From assembly GCF_000169095.1 (NCBI RefSeq), contig NZ_AAVU01000003.1:186001-250000 (forward strand): 64,000 nt of DNA, read 5' to 3'. Of the stretch, positions 9,570 to 17,457 are shown piece by piece. Made by a program: the position numbers and the translations under genes. Each line of letters starts with the position of its first letter. Within the stretch, counting starts at the first letter, position 1. The notes under the pieces are model-generated. The model saw only the letters and a list, made by a program, of their open reading frames with translations. It was not told the DNA's origin and made no database searches. Source of the stretch: Lyngbya sp. PCC 8106. Its GTDB lineage: Bacteria; Cyanobacteriota; Cyanobacteriia; Cyanobacteriales; Microcoleaceae.

Positions 9570-9822
9570 AAAGTGATGACAACGGAAGTCGTTTTAGAGG
9601 ACTATTTTTTGAGTAAATTTTATGAAGATTTTAATAGGTACGGTAGCGTACATATGTTTTAATCGAAGTATGGGATACTGAAAACTATCTATGGTGTTTT
9701 TCTTCATCAACTCGTACAGTGATCCCATCGGTGCTTAGTTAGCTTGTTCTCTAAACTGAAGGAAGGGACGAGCATTAACCGAATTAGTGATGGCTCAAAA
9801 TTAATATTTGGAATAGAGTTCA

Positions 9823-10275
9823 ATGATGGATTTTAACGATTACGGTATACTTTTAGTAGAAGATGATTCTAATGATATCCTGTTTGTCCAACGAGCTTTT
9901 CGTCAAGCTAATTTAAACAATCCTATCCGTATTGTCAAAGATGGTGATCAGGCAATCTGTTATCTCAATGGAGACAACGAATATGTCAATCGTGATGTCT
10001 ATCCTTTACCGGCTTTGATTCTGCTGGACTTGAAGTTGCCTCGTCGTTCGGGATTGGAAGTCTTGGAATGGATCAGGACACAAAAGCATTTGAAACGCAT
10101 TCCTGTTGTAGTTTTAACATCCTCTAGAGAAAGTCTTGATGTGGACAAAGCTTATGATATTGGTGTGAATTCTTATCTCGTTAAACCCGTAAAATTTGAG
10201 TCTTTAGCAAAGATGATCGAAGTCATAGATGCTTATTGGCTAAAATTAAATCAATATCCGTCAGTGAGAGTTTAA
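9823..10275 (+). CDS. Single-domain response regulator, Rcp1-like
   Basis: The protein is 150 residues long and is only a receiver domain. The acidic pair is in LLVEDDSND, the phospho-acceptor is Asp69 (LLDLKLP), the switch Thr is in VVLTSS, and the Lys is in LVKPVKF. The insertion CYLNGDNEYVNRDVYPLP before the phosphorylation strand is typical of the Rcp1 type, which takes phosphate from phytochrome-class kinases. The kinases at 4791 and 10372 both have a HisKA of that class (HDLR-P), so one of them is a likely partner. It has no DNA-binding output. A second Met directly follows the first, so the start may be one codon later. Confidence 0.93.
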   Translation: MMDFNDYGILLVEDDSNDILFVQRAFRQANLNNPIRIVKDGDQAICYLNGDNEYVNRDVYPLPALILLDLKLPRRSGLEVLEWIRTQKHLKRIPVVVLTSSRESLDVDKAYDIGVNSYLVKPVKFESLAKMIEVIDAYWLKLNQYPSVRV

Positions 10276-10371
10276 AATCACTAAATTATGAATGTAGAAT
10301 TATGTTGATTGAGTCGCCTTGATTTGAATTTTTGTCCTAAAATGTAAAAGTTATCTTGATCTAATCCAAAA

Positions 10372-11865
10372 ATGACTGCGGAGCAATTGCTGCAACGAAT
10401 TTTGTTGGTTGATGATAGCCCGGATGATCGTCTGCTGGCGATTCGAGAAATCCAACGACAGTTTCCTGATGTGGAGATCCACGAAGTCCCCACTTTGGCG
10501 GAGTTTTACGAAGCCTTAGAAGCCGATCAATTTGATTTCGTGATTACCGACTATGAGCTAAATTGGACAACAGGATTGGATATTTTACGGGCAGTTAAAG
10601 AGCATGATCCTGAACGTCCAATTGTGATGTTTACCAATTCCGGGACGCAAGAAATCGCCGTAGAAGCGATGAAAGCGGGTTTGGATGACTATGTGTTGAA
10701 ATCTCCCAAACACTTTATTCGGCTGTCTCAGGCGGTTCGTACCGTTTGGGAAAATGCCCAAGCGCGTCAAAGAGCGGCTCAACTCGAACTTCGCCTACAA
10801 TTTTTACTAAATGAGTTAAATGTTGGAGTATTTCGAGCAACGGTAGACGGAAAACTTTTGGAAGCTTCTGAGGGTTTTTATAAGCTTTTAGGATTAAGTT
10901 CTTTTGAGGATGCTCAACGGTTTTTCAAAGAGCAAATAGCGACTGCTGATCGCAACAGACAAGAGCAATGGGAATGGCAAACTGAATTAATGTGTCCTAA
11001 CCAAAAGAAAATTTGGGTAAGAATTAGTGAAACTCTTGTCAAACAAAATGGCAAAATTGTGATTGATGGATTAATTGATGACATTACCGAACAAAAACAA
11101 TACTCTGCTCAAATCAAAGAACTCAATAGAACCTTAGAACAACGGGTAAAAGAACGAACAATTCGTTTAGAAAATGTTAACAAAGAGTTAGAAACATTTG
11201 CTTTTTCTGTCTCTCATGATTTGCGATCGCCGATTCGTCAGATTGATGGTTTTGTGAGTTTACTCAAACAACAACTGACCGAGATTACAACAGATGAAAC
11301 CGTTCTGCATTACTTAAATACGATTACGACTTTAACCGAGCGTTCCGGCAAAATGATCGATGATTTGTTGCTTTTTTCCCGTACAGGACGGGCAGAAATG
11401 CACTACAGTACAGTTGAGATGAAGTCGTTAGTTGAATCAATCAAACAACAAATAGAGTCTCAATTTAAAAACAGAAAAATTATCTGGAAAATTGAGTCAT
11501 TACCGACGATAAATGGGGATCGTCATTTACTTCAACAGGTTTGGCAAAATTTGATTGAAAATGCGGTAAAATATACCAGCAAAAGACAAAAAGCAGAAAT
11601 AGAAATTGGGAGTATTTTTAATGATCAAGAAAGTGTTTTTTGGGTTAAAGATAATGGGATTGGCTTTGAGATGAACTATGTCAATCGATTGTTTGGGATC
11701 TTCCAACGACTTGAAAATGCTCAAGAATTTGAGGGTACAGGGATTGGACTGGCGAATACGCGCCGAATTATTCATCGTCACAATGGCCGTGTTTGGGCGG
11801 AAGGAAACCCCGATCAAGGTGCTACCTTTTACTTCAGTTTACCTCAAGACAAACCCCAGGTTTAG
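10372..11865 (+). CDS. Hybrid protein: receiver, PAS, phytochrome-type histidine kinase
   Basis: In the 497 residues, a receiver domain comes first with phospho-acceptor Asp60 (VITDYELNWTTGLDIL). It is followed by a PAS-like domain (about 135-245), a coiled coil (LEQRVKERTIRLENVNKEL), a HisKA with His282 (SVSHDLRSPIR), and a HATPase with N-box NLIENAVKYT, G1 WVKDNGIGF and G2 GTGIGLANTRRI. A receiver ahead of the kinase suggests that phosphate from another kinase controls this one, so it sits mid-way in a relay. It begins 96 bases after the Rcp1-like gene. The ATG at 10372 has no strong ribosome site. Confidence 0.93.
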   Translation: MTAEQLLQRILLVDDSPDDRLLAIREIQRQFPDVEIHEVPTLAEFYEALEADQFDFVITDYELNWTTGLDILRAVKEHDPERPIVMFTNSGTQEIAVEAMKAGLDDYVLKSPKHFIRLSQAVRTVWENAQARQRAAQLELRLQFLLNELNVGVFRATVDGKLLEASEGFYKLLGLSSFEDAQRFFKEQIATADRNRQEQWEWQTELMCPNQKKIWVRISETLVKQNGKIVIDGLIDDITEQKQYSAQIKELNRTLEQRVKERTIRLENVNKELETFAFSVSHDLRSPIRQIDGFVSLLKQQLTEITTDETVLHYLNTITTLTERSGKMIDDLLLFSRTGRAEMHYSTVEMKSLVESIKQQIESQFKNRKIIWKIESLPTINGDRHLLQQVWQNLIENAVKYTSKRQKAEIEIGSIFNDQESVFWVKDNGIGFEMNYVNRLFGIFQRLENAQEFEGTGIGLANTRRIIHRHNGRVWAEGNPDQGATFYFSLPQDKPQV

Positions 11866-12085
11866 AAAATATCTATCGATGGATTTCAGTTGTCAATTTA
11901 ACGTTTAACAGAGAATAGTTTAACAATTCTAGAAGCAGCAGATATTGGTTGATTTATACCTTAAGATAGAGACTATGATTAAGAGCTTATAGTATGATTT
12001 TTTTTAGAGAAGTTATTTAGATCGCAAACTTCTAACATATACTTTATATAATCCCTCATTCGTTCAACTCCTCTCTCCTATAAAA

Positions 12086-14038
12086 ATGCTAAAAATCCTC
12101 CTCTTAGAAGATGATCTAGTCGATAGAGAGTTAATTCAAACTCTCTTGATCAAGGGCGGTATTGAAGCCGAATTTACTTGTGTTAATCGATGCTCTGAAT
12201 TTGAGGAGGTTTTGAAAACTTTATTCCCTGATTTAATACTATCAGACTATGTATTGCCCAGTTTTGACGGCATTGCAGCGCTAGAAATTGCTCAACAAAT
12301 TTGTCCGGAAGTCCCGTTTATTATGGTATCGGGAATGTTGGGAGAAGAACGAGCAATTGAAGCGCTCAAACAAGGGGCGACTGATTATGTTTTAAAACAG
12401 CGTTTAGAGCGGTTAGTTCCCTCTGTAAAACGAGCATTGCGAGAAAGTCAAGAACGACAAGAACGCCTGCGAGTTGAGGAAGCATTGCGTCAAACCGATG
12501 ATTTACTCAAAGCCATTGTCGATGCTTCACCTGTGGCGATTATTACCCTAAATTTAGAGAAGAAAGTTATTACCTGGAATATTGCCGCAGAACGGATTTA
12601 TGGTTGGCAATCTCAGGAAGTTATAGATCAACTGTTACCTCTAATTCCTCCTGAAGAGGATGAACAGTTTAATCGGTTATTTCAACAGGCTCTACAAAAT
12701 TATACACGGACTAATTATGAATTTCAACATCGGGGAAAAAATAATGATTTAATCGAGATTAGTATTTCCCTCGCGCCCCTCCACAATGCAGAAGGAAATG
12801 TTTGTGGTGTCGTGATGACTGCCGTTGATATTACGACTCGGAAACGCATTGAAGCCGAACGTTTTAACCTCCTCCAACGAGAACAATCTGCTAGAGCCGA
12901 AGCCGAAGCCGCTAACCGGATTAAAGATGAATTTTTAGCTGTTCTTTCCCATGAGTTACGAACGCCTCTCAATTCGATTTTAGGATGGATTACATTAATT
13001 CAACGGGGGAAACTCAACCAAACTACTCTTGAACAAGCGTTAGAAGTGATCGAACGGAATGCTTCTATACAAACGCAATTAATAGAAGATTTGCTTGATA
13101 TTTCTCGGATTAGTCGCGGTCAACTGAATTTGAATATTAATTCAGTTAATCTCGTTGAACTGATTCAAACAACAGTTGACACTGTACGCCCCGCAGCAGA
13201 GGCGAAATCGATAGCAATAGAACTGATTCTCGATCATCGGATAAACATCATTTCTGGGGATGGAAATCGACTTCAACAAGTCTTTTGGAACCTATTCTCA
13301 AATGCAATTAAATTTACTCCGAAAGAGGGTTCAGTAACAATTAAACTCAATAAAGTTGAGGACTCCTACGCTCAAATTAAAGTGATTGATTCGGGAATTG
13401 GGATTGAGCCAAATTTCCTCCCTTATGTGTTTGAATATTTTCGTCAAGCGGATGCTTCCACAACGCGATCTCAAGGTGGTTTAGGATTAGGTTTAGCGAT
13501 TTCTCGTCATTTAGTCGAACTGCATGGCGGTACGATTGATGTTGAAAGTGAGGGGAAAGGAAAGGGGAGTGTTTTTATCGTTATGTTGCCGATTCGGCCG
13601 ATTCAATTTGATCAGGATCAGATAGATAAACCTATAAATAATGAGTTTAACTTACAAGATCTTAATATCATGGTTGTCGAAGATCAAGCTGATGCCCGAG
13701 AATTAATTAGGTTGGTACTCGAACAACAAGGTGCAAAGGTGAGTGAAGCAAGTTCGGGTCAAGAAGCTTGGGAAATTTTGAAAGAATTTACGCCAGATGT
13801 TATCATTAGTGATATTGGAATGCCGGATGAAAATGGATATAGTTTGCTAAAAAGAGTGCGTTCTTTACCGAAAGACAAAGGGGGTAATATTCCGGCTTTG
13901 GCGCTAACTGCTTATACAAAAGAAGAAGATCGACAGCAAGCGATCAAGGCTGGATTTCAGATGCACTTAGCCAAACCTCTTGATATTACAGCGTTACTGA
14001 AAGCTGTTTCCCAATTGAGTAGTGTCAAGACTCAATAA
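12086..14038 (+). CDS. Hybrid histidine kinase: receiver, PAS, kinase, receiver
   Basis: The 650 residues hold an N-terminal receiver with Asp54 (LILSDYVLPSFDG), a PAS domain (about 145-255), a HisKA with His289 (AVLSHELRTPLNS), a HATPase with N-box NLFSNAIKFT, G1 DSGIGI and G2 GLGLGLAIS, and a C-terminal receiver with Asp576 (VIISDIGMPDENG). The protein therefore carries two receivers and one kinase, and could pass phosphate from kinase to its own C-terminal Asp and to other proteins. No membrane segment is seen, so it is cytoplasmic. A 220-base gap precedes it, and I see no terminator there. Confidence 0.95.
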   Translation: MLKILLLEDDLVDRELIQTLLIKGGIEAEFTCVNRCSEFEEVLKTLFPDLILSDYVLPSFDGIAALEIAQQICPEVPFIMVSGMLGEERAIEALKQGATDYVLKQRLERLVPSVKRALRESQERQERLRVEEALRQTDDLLKAIVDASPVAIITLNLEKKVITWNIAAERIYGWQSQEVIDQLLPLIPPEEDEQFNRLFQQALQNYTRTNYEFQHRGKNNDLIEISISLAPLHNAEGNVCGVVMTAVDITTRKRIEAERFNLLQREQSARAEAEAANRIKDEFLAVLSHELRTPLNSILGWITLIQRGKLNQTTLEQALEVIERNASIQTQLIEDLLDISRISRGQLNLNINSVNLVELIQTTVDTVRPAAEAKSIAIELILDHRINIISGDGNRLQQVFWNLFSNAIKFTPKEGSVTIKLNKVEDSYAQIKVIDSGIGIEPNFLPYVFEYFRQADASTTRSQGGLGLGLAISRHLVELHGGTIDVESEGKGKGSVFIVMLPIRPIQFDQDQIDKPINNEFNLQDLNIMVVEDQADARELIRLVLEQQGAKVSEASSGQEAWEILKEFTPDVIISDIGMPDENGYSLLKRVRSLPKDKGGNIPALALTAYTKEEDRQQAIKAGFQMHLAKPLDITALLKAVSQLSSVKTQ

Positions 14039-14066
14039 TTTTCAGAGTAATTTATTGAAGTTAAAA

Positions 14067-14186
14067 ATGATGAAAGAGCCGAAACAAAAGCGAGAAAAAA
14101 AACGAGAGATTGATCCAGTAACCGTGGTGGCGATTATTGTTGCCCTTTTATTTATTCCTCTGTTTATTGCTGGATTTTTCCCTTGA
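14067..14186 (+). CDS. Small single-pass membrane protein, 39 residues
   Basis: This short frame follows the hybrid kinase stop by 28 bases. It begins MMKEPKQKREKKREIDP and ends in one hydrophobic helix, roughly TVVAIIVALLFIPLFIAGFF, with the stop four residues later at most. A highly charged basic head followed by a perfect transmembrane helix is unlikely in random AT-rich DNA. It would sit with the basic N-terminus in the cytoplasm (positive-inside rule). There is only a weak ribosome-site candidate (GAAG about 10 bases upstream). Function is unknown; its position suggests it could be a partner of the kinase, which is speculation. Confidence 0.5.
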   Translation: MMKEPKQKREKKREIDPVTVVAIIVALLFIPLFIAGFFP

Positions 14187-14196
14187 TTTCTGTCTT

Positions 14197-14766
14197 TCAA
14201 TTTTGTGAACTGTTATTGAATTGTGCTTTCAAATCAAAGGGTGGGCCGTAATCCCAAATACAAATTTCAAGAGATTCGTTAAAGACAGTAACTTGGAGAT
14301 GAATAGGAGTTGTGCAAGGGAGATTTTTATGAGCATGATTCACGGCATTTGTAAATCCCTCAGCTAAAGCAATTTGACATTGCCACCAAATCGGTTTAGG
14401 AATGGGTTGATTTTCTAACTGTTGATACCAGGCTAAAACATCTTCTAAGACGGCGATATCGCTGTTAACTTGTAAGATGATTTGTTGTCTAGTTTTCTGT
14501 AGGTTTTTTGGGTTTGGGGATGGAGAAAAAAAGAGATTTTTGAATTTATTTACAGGTTCAATGAAGCGGTTTAAAGGAGAGGTTTCTTGATTTTGAGAAG
14601 ATAATTCTTCTGAGGTTGAATCATAATTTTTAACCAGTCTTAAGCAGTTTTGATTGTTATCGGGAGTCCGATTATAAGTTAACTCATCTGCAAGTGGAAA
14701 GAGGATTTTCAGACCCCAACCGTTTTCGGGAAGTTCATCAATATTAGACCAATTGAGATTATTCAT
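14197..14766 (-). CDS. GHKL ATP-binding (anti-sigma/RsbW-like) protein with its two halves in reversed order
   Basis: This 189-residue protein belongs to the HATPase_c_2 serine kinase/anti-sigma group. In the usual order the N-box half comes first and the G2-box half last. Here residues 15-49 are the G2 half (NGWGLKIL, then LADELTY and CLRLVKNY). Residues 50-95 are a polar linker. Residues 96-180 are the N half, with LQVNSDIAVLEDVLAW, the N-box ALAEGFTNAVNHAHKN (133-148) and the G1-like IWDYGPPFDL (170-179). It ends nine residues later, exactly where the G2 half would normally follow. No missing half is visible in the flanks. The gene looks circularly permuted and intact. Usual partners are sigma factors, anti-anti-sigma proteins or PP2C phosphatases; none is adjacent. 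Confidence 0.8.
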   Translation of the reverse strand: MNNLNWSNIDELPENGWGLKILFPLADELTYNRTPDNNQNCLRLVKNYDSTSEELSSQNQETSPLNRFIEPVNKFKNLFFSPSPNPKNLQKTRQQIILQVNSDIAVLEDVLAWYQQLENQPIPKPIWWQCQIALAEGFTNAVNHAHKNLPCTTPIHLQVTVFNESLEICIWDYGPPFDLKAQFNNSSQN

Positions 14767-14898
14767 AATCAGGTATTAGGAGTGTTACAAGTATCTGGCG
14801 GGAACGCTTTACAAACCAGAGTCAAGACTTATACTGTTTGAGTTTTCTGTACTAACTGTTGAATCGTTAAAAGCATAAATTTTTCTGAGTCATTTTAA

Positions 14899-15168
14899 TT
14901 AACACGCGCGAACATTGCGAATAGCAATATCCGGTAATTTTAAAGGAACTGGAGACAATTCTATTTTTTGTACATTTTGCATCGGAATCACTAACAAGCG
15001 ATCGCCAATTTCCAACATTAACTCTTTCGAGTTTAAAACCCGTTGAATGTGACTGGCTAACAGTGCCTTTTCCTCTTGGGGAGAATCAAACTCAAAACAA
15101 TCCGATTCCCCATTAATATAGCAAATCGTCATTCGCACAATGCGAGATTCTGGGATCTCATTGATCAT
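14899..15168 (-). CDS. Small conserved-type protein of unknown function
   Basis: The protein is 89 residues and soluble, with alternating strands (RIVRMTICYINGE; MLEIGDRLLVIPMQNVQKIEL) and a short acidic helix (SPQEEKALLASHIQRVL) between them. I do not recognise the family with certainty; small beta-rich proteins like this are common next to cyanobacterial signalling genes. It is separated by 132 bases from the GHKL gene downstream on the same strand and by 97 bases from hisIE upstream. The start ATG has AGG close by (on the minus strand, AAGGAATTTTGAG just upstream), which supports it. Confidence 0.65.
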   Translation of the reverse strand: MINEIPESRIVRMTICYINGESDCFEFDSPQEEKALLASHIQRVLNSKELMLEIGDRLLVIPMQNVQKIELSPVPLKLPDIAIRNVRAC

Positions 15169-15265
15169 CTCAAAATTCCTTGATGCAAGGTTAGCAATTC
15201 AACAATGACATAAACCGTTGACAAACCGTAGATCAACACTCCCAACACCGAAAACCCATCAAAAA

Positions 15266-15862
15266 CTATCGACGACGTTCAGCTAACTTGCGGTAAACCT
15301 GACGCAGATCAGCTCGATGATAAGCAATAGCAACCAAAGTGTGATAAAACAAATCAGCCACTTCCGAAGCGATCGCCTCAGTATCATCATCCTTGCACGC
15401 CATCACCACTTCTGCCGATTCTTCTCCAATTTTTTTCAGAATTTTATTATCTCCCCCAGCCAACAACTTACAAGTGTAGGAATCTTCTTGAGGATGATCT
15501 CGGCGATCGCAAATCACCTCAAAAACCTCCGACAAAAGATTACTCGAGACTTGAGCAAACTCATTTTGGGGTTCTGCAATAGATCCACATTCAACTAAAA
15601 TTAATAAAGATTGACAAGCCGGGTCATATCGCCATCCGGTAATCAGTAGATCCGACCCAAGTTCAACAACAGATCCTTGACAATTATAAACTCGTTGATC
15701 TTCCCAAGTCTTGTGTAAAGAGTCAGAACTCATCCAGACAAGCGTTAAGACTCGACCCTCCAAACCCTCTTGGATAATGGCGGGGATCAATCCTTGTTCG
15801 TTGTAACGAATTTTATCAATTGGGATCAACTGGCTCAGTGAAAGGGGTTTTGAGGCAGACAT
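15266..15862 (-). CDS. hisE: HisIE-like protein with a decayed HisI half and an intact HisE half
   Basis: In histidine synthesis HisE removes pyrophosphate from phosphoribosyl-ATP and HisI opens the AMP ring. The last 90 residues are a normal HisE (LLAGGDNKILKKIGEESAEVVMACK, then EVADLFYHTLVAI; cut by its conserved charged pairs). The first 105 residues align with HisI at the start (IPIDKIRYNEQGLIPAI) and near RYDPACQSLLILVE. However, the segment that normally carries WHKGATSGH, the DCD metal site and the PACHTG-CF cysteines is missing or replaced. HisI activity should therefore be lost, with a separate HisI expected elsewhere. I start at ATG 15862, which gives an N-terminus like other cyanobacterial HisIE. 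A GTG at 15889 is possible. Confidence 0.85.
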   Translation of the reverse strand: MSASKPLSLSQLIPIDKIRYNEQGLIPAIIQEGLEGRVLTLVWMSSDSLHKTWEDQRVYNCQGSVVELGSDLLITGWRYDPACQSLLILVECGSIAEPQNEFAQVSSNLLSEVFEVICDRRDHPQEDSYTCKLLAGGDNKILKKIGEESAEVVMACKDDDTEAIASEVADLFYHTLVAIAYHRADLRQVYRKLAERRR

Positions 15863-15972
15863 AAGTTGAGCGAGTGTAACGAAGAACACCTAACCTGTAT
15901 AAAATATCATTTTGCGGTGCAATCCTGTGGATGTTTCATCGAAATTTTGGGTCTGAAACCCCGTCTTTTCTT

Positions 15973-16022
15973 CCTGTGATTTAGGATTATCCTCAAACCT
16001 GTGATTTAGGATTATCCTCAAA
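15973..16022. repeat. Perfect 25-bp tandem repeat, two copies, upstream of hemL
   Basis: The unit at 15973-15997 is repeated exactly at 15998-16022. It runs from CCTGTGATTT to TCCTCAAA and holds the near-palindrome AGGATTATCCT. The second copy ends 56 bases before the hemL start. Two exact copies may be a recent slippage duplication or a double regulator site. Confidence 0.9.
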
Positions 16023-16078
16023 ATTGTAATCGTTGCATTTACAAAACTTGAACACCAGCATTTAAGGAGATATACACA

Positions 16079-17377
16079 GTGGTAACAACTCCATTGAGAA
16101 CAACAAAGTCAGAAGAAATTTTTAACAACGCTCAAAAGCTGATGCCAGGGGGCGTTAGTTCTCCGGTACGGGCGTTTAAATCAGTCGGTGGACAACCGAT
16201 TGTCTTTGATCGCGTACTCGGATCTCATATTTGGGATATCGATAGTAACGAATACATTGACTATGTTGGGACTTGGGGGCCGGCGATTTGTGGTCATGCT
16301 CACCCGGAAGTGATTTCCGCCTTAAAAGCCGCCTTAGATAATGGCACCAGTTTTGGGGCGCCTTGCGTCTTAGAAAATGTGTTGGCGGAGATGGTAATTG
16401 AAGCCGTTCCTAGCATCGAAATGGTGCGGTTTGTCAACTCAGGAACCGAAGCTTGTATGTCGGTTTTACGCTTGATGAGAGCCTTTACCGGACGCGATAA
16501 AATCATCAAATTTGAGGGCTGTTATCACGGTCACGCCGATATGTTCTTGGTGAAAGCGGGTTCTGGGGTAGCAACTCTGGGTTTACCGGACTCTCCGGGT
16601 GTTCCTAAGTCTGTGACTGTAAATACGCTTAACGCCCCCTACAACGACCTAGAAGCCGTGAAAAAGCTGTTTGCGGAGAATCCGGGTGAAATTGCAGGAA
16701 TCATCCTAGAACCCGTTGTCGGCAACTCTGGTTTTATTGTTCCAGATGCGGGCTTTTTGGAGGGGTTGCGGCTACTCACCCAAGAAAATGACGCTTTGTT
16801 GGTGTTTGATGAAGTGATGACGGGATTCCGGATTTCTTACGGTGGCGCTCAGGAACACTTCGGGGTCACGCCAGACTTAACCACGTTGGGTAAAATTATT
16901 GGGGGCGGTTTACCTGTAGGGGCCTATGGCGGACGTCGGGATATTATGGCGATGGTGGCACCAGCAGGCCCAATGTATCAAGCGGGTACGTTGTCGGGAA
17001 ATCCGTTAGCGATGACGGCCGGAATTAAAACCCTAGAATTGTTGCAAAAGCCGGGAACTTACGAATATCTCGACAACATCACTAAGAGATTATCCGATGG
17101 GTTGCTGCAAATTGCACAAGAAACGGGTCACGAGGTTTGTGGCGGTCAAGTCAGTGGAATGTTTGGGCTGTTCTTTACTTCTGGCCCGGTTCATAATTAT
17201 GAAGATGCCAAGAAGTCGGACTTAACGAAGTTTAGTCGTTTCCATCGGGGAATGCTCGAACATGGCATTTACCTGGCACCGTCGCAGTTTGAGGCGGGGT
17301 TTACTTCAATTGCTCACACAGATGCTGACATTGACAAGACGTTAGCGGCGGCGAAAGAAGTGATGTCAAATCTCTAA
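16079..17377 (+). CDS. hemL: Glutamate-1-semialdehyde 2,1-aminomutase
   Basis: This PLP enzyme turns glutamate-1-semialdehyde into 5-aminolevulinate, the first committed precursor of chlorophyll, haem and bilins (C5 pathway). The full 432-residue length is normal. The pyridoxal-phosphate lysine is Lys272 in TTLGKIIGGG. Other family marks are LMPGGVSSPVRAF, VGTWGPAICGHAHP, VRFVNSGTEACM and YQAGTLSGNPLAM. The start is GTG 16079, supported by AAGGAGATATACACA directly before it and by the usual MVTT-type N-terminus. It is transcribed away from hisIE with a 216-base gap that holds the 25-bp tandem repeat, and ends in a clear hairpin terminator. Confidence 0.98.
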   Translation: MVTTPLRTTKSEEIFNNAQKLMPGGVSSPVRAFKSVGGQPIVFDRVLGSHIWDIDSNEYIDYVGTWGPAICGHAHPEVISALKAALDNGTSFGAPCVLENVLAEMVIEAVPSIEMVRFVNSGTEACMSVLRLMRAFTGRDKIIKFEGCYHGHADMFLVKAGSGVATLGLPDSPGVPKSVTVNTLNAPYNDLEAVKKLFAENPGEIAGIILEPVVGNSGFIVPDAGFLEGLRLLTQENDALLVFDEVMTGFRISYGGAQEHFGVTPDLTTLGKIIGGGLPVGAYGGRRDIMAMVAPAGPMYQAGTLSGNPLAMTAGIKTLELLQKPGTYEYLDNITKRLSDGLLQIAQETGHEVCGGQVSGMFGLFFTSGPVHNYEDAKKSDLTKFSRFHRGMLEHGIYLAPSQFEAGFTSIAHTDADIDKTLAAAKEVMSNL

Positions 17378-17394
17378 ACTGTTGAGTGGGGAAT

Positions 17395-17427
17395 AAAAAC
17401 CTGGTTTCTTTGAGAAGCCGGGTTTTT
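17395..17427 (+). terminator. Rho-independent terminator of hemL
   Basis: AAAAACCTGGTTTCT (17395-17409) pairs with AGAAGCCGGGTTTTT (17413-17427) over a three-base loop, 15 bp with two G-T pairs, ending in five T. It begins 18 bases after the hemL stop. Hairpins of this AACCTGGTTTCT type are recurrent in filamentous cyanobacteria. Confidence 0.85.
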
Positions 17428-17457
17428 GGGGTATAAGAAATATTTTAAGTATGAACA

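Noticed and set aside
15973..16022. Two-copy repeat as the remains of a CRISPR array
   Set aside because: The copies touch with no spacer, and there are no cas genes. It is a plain tandem duplication.
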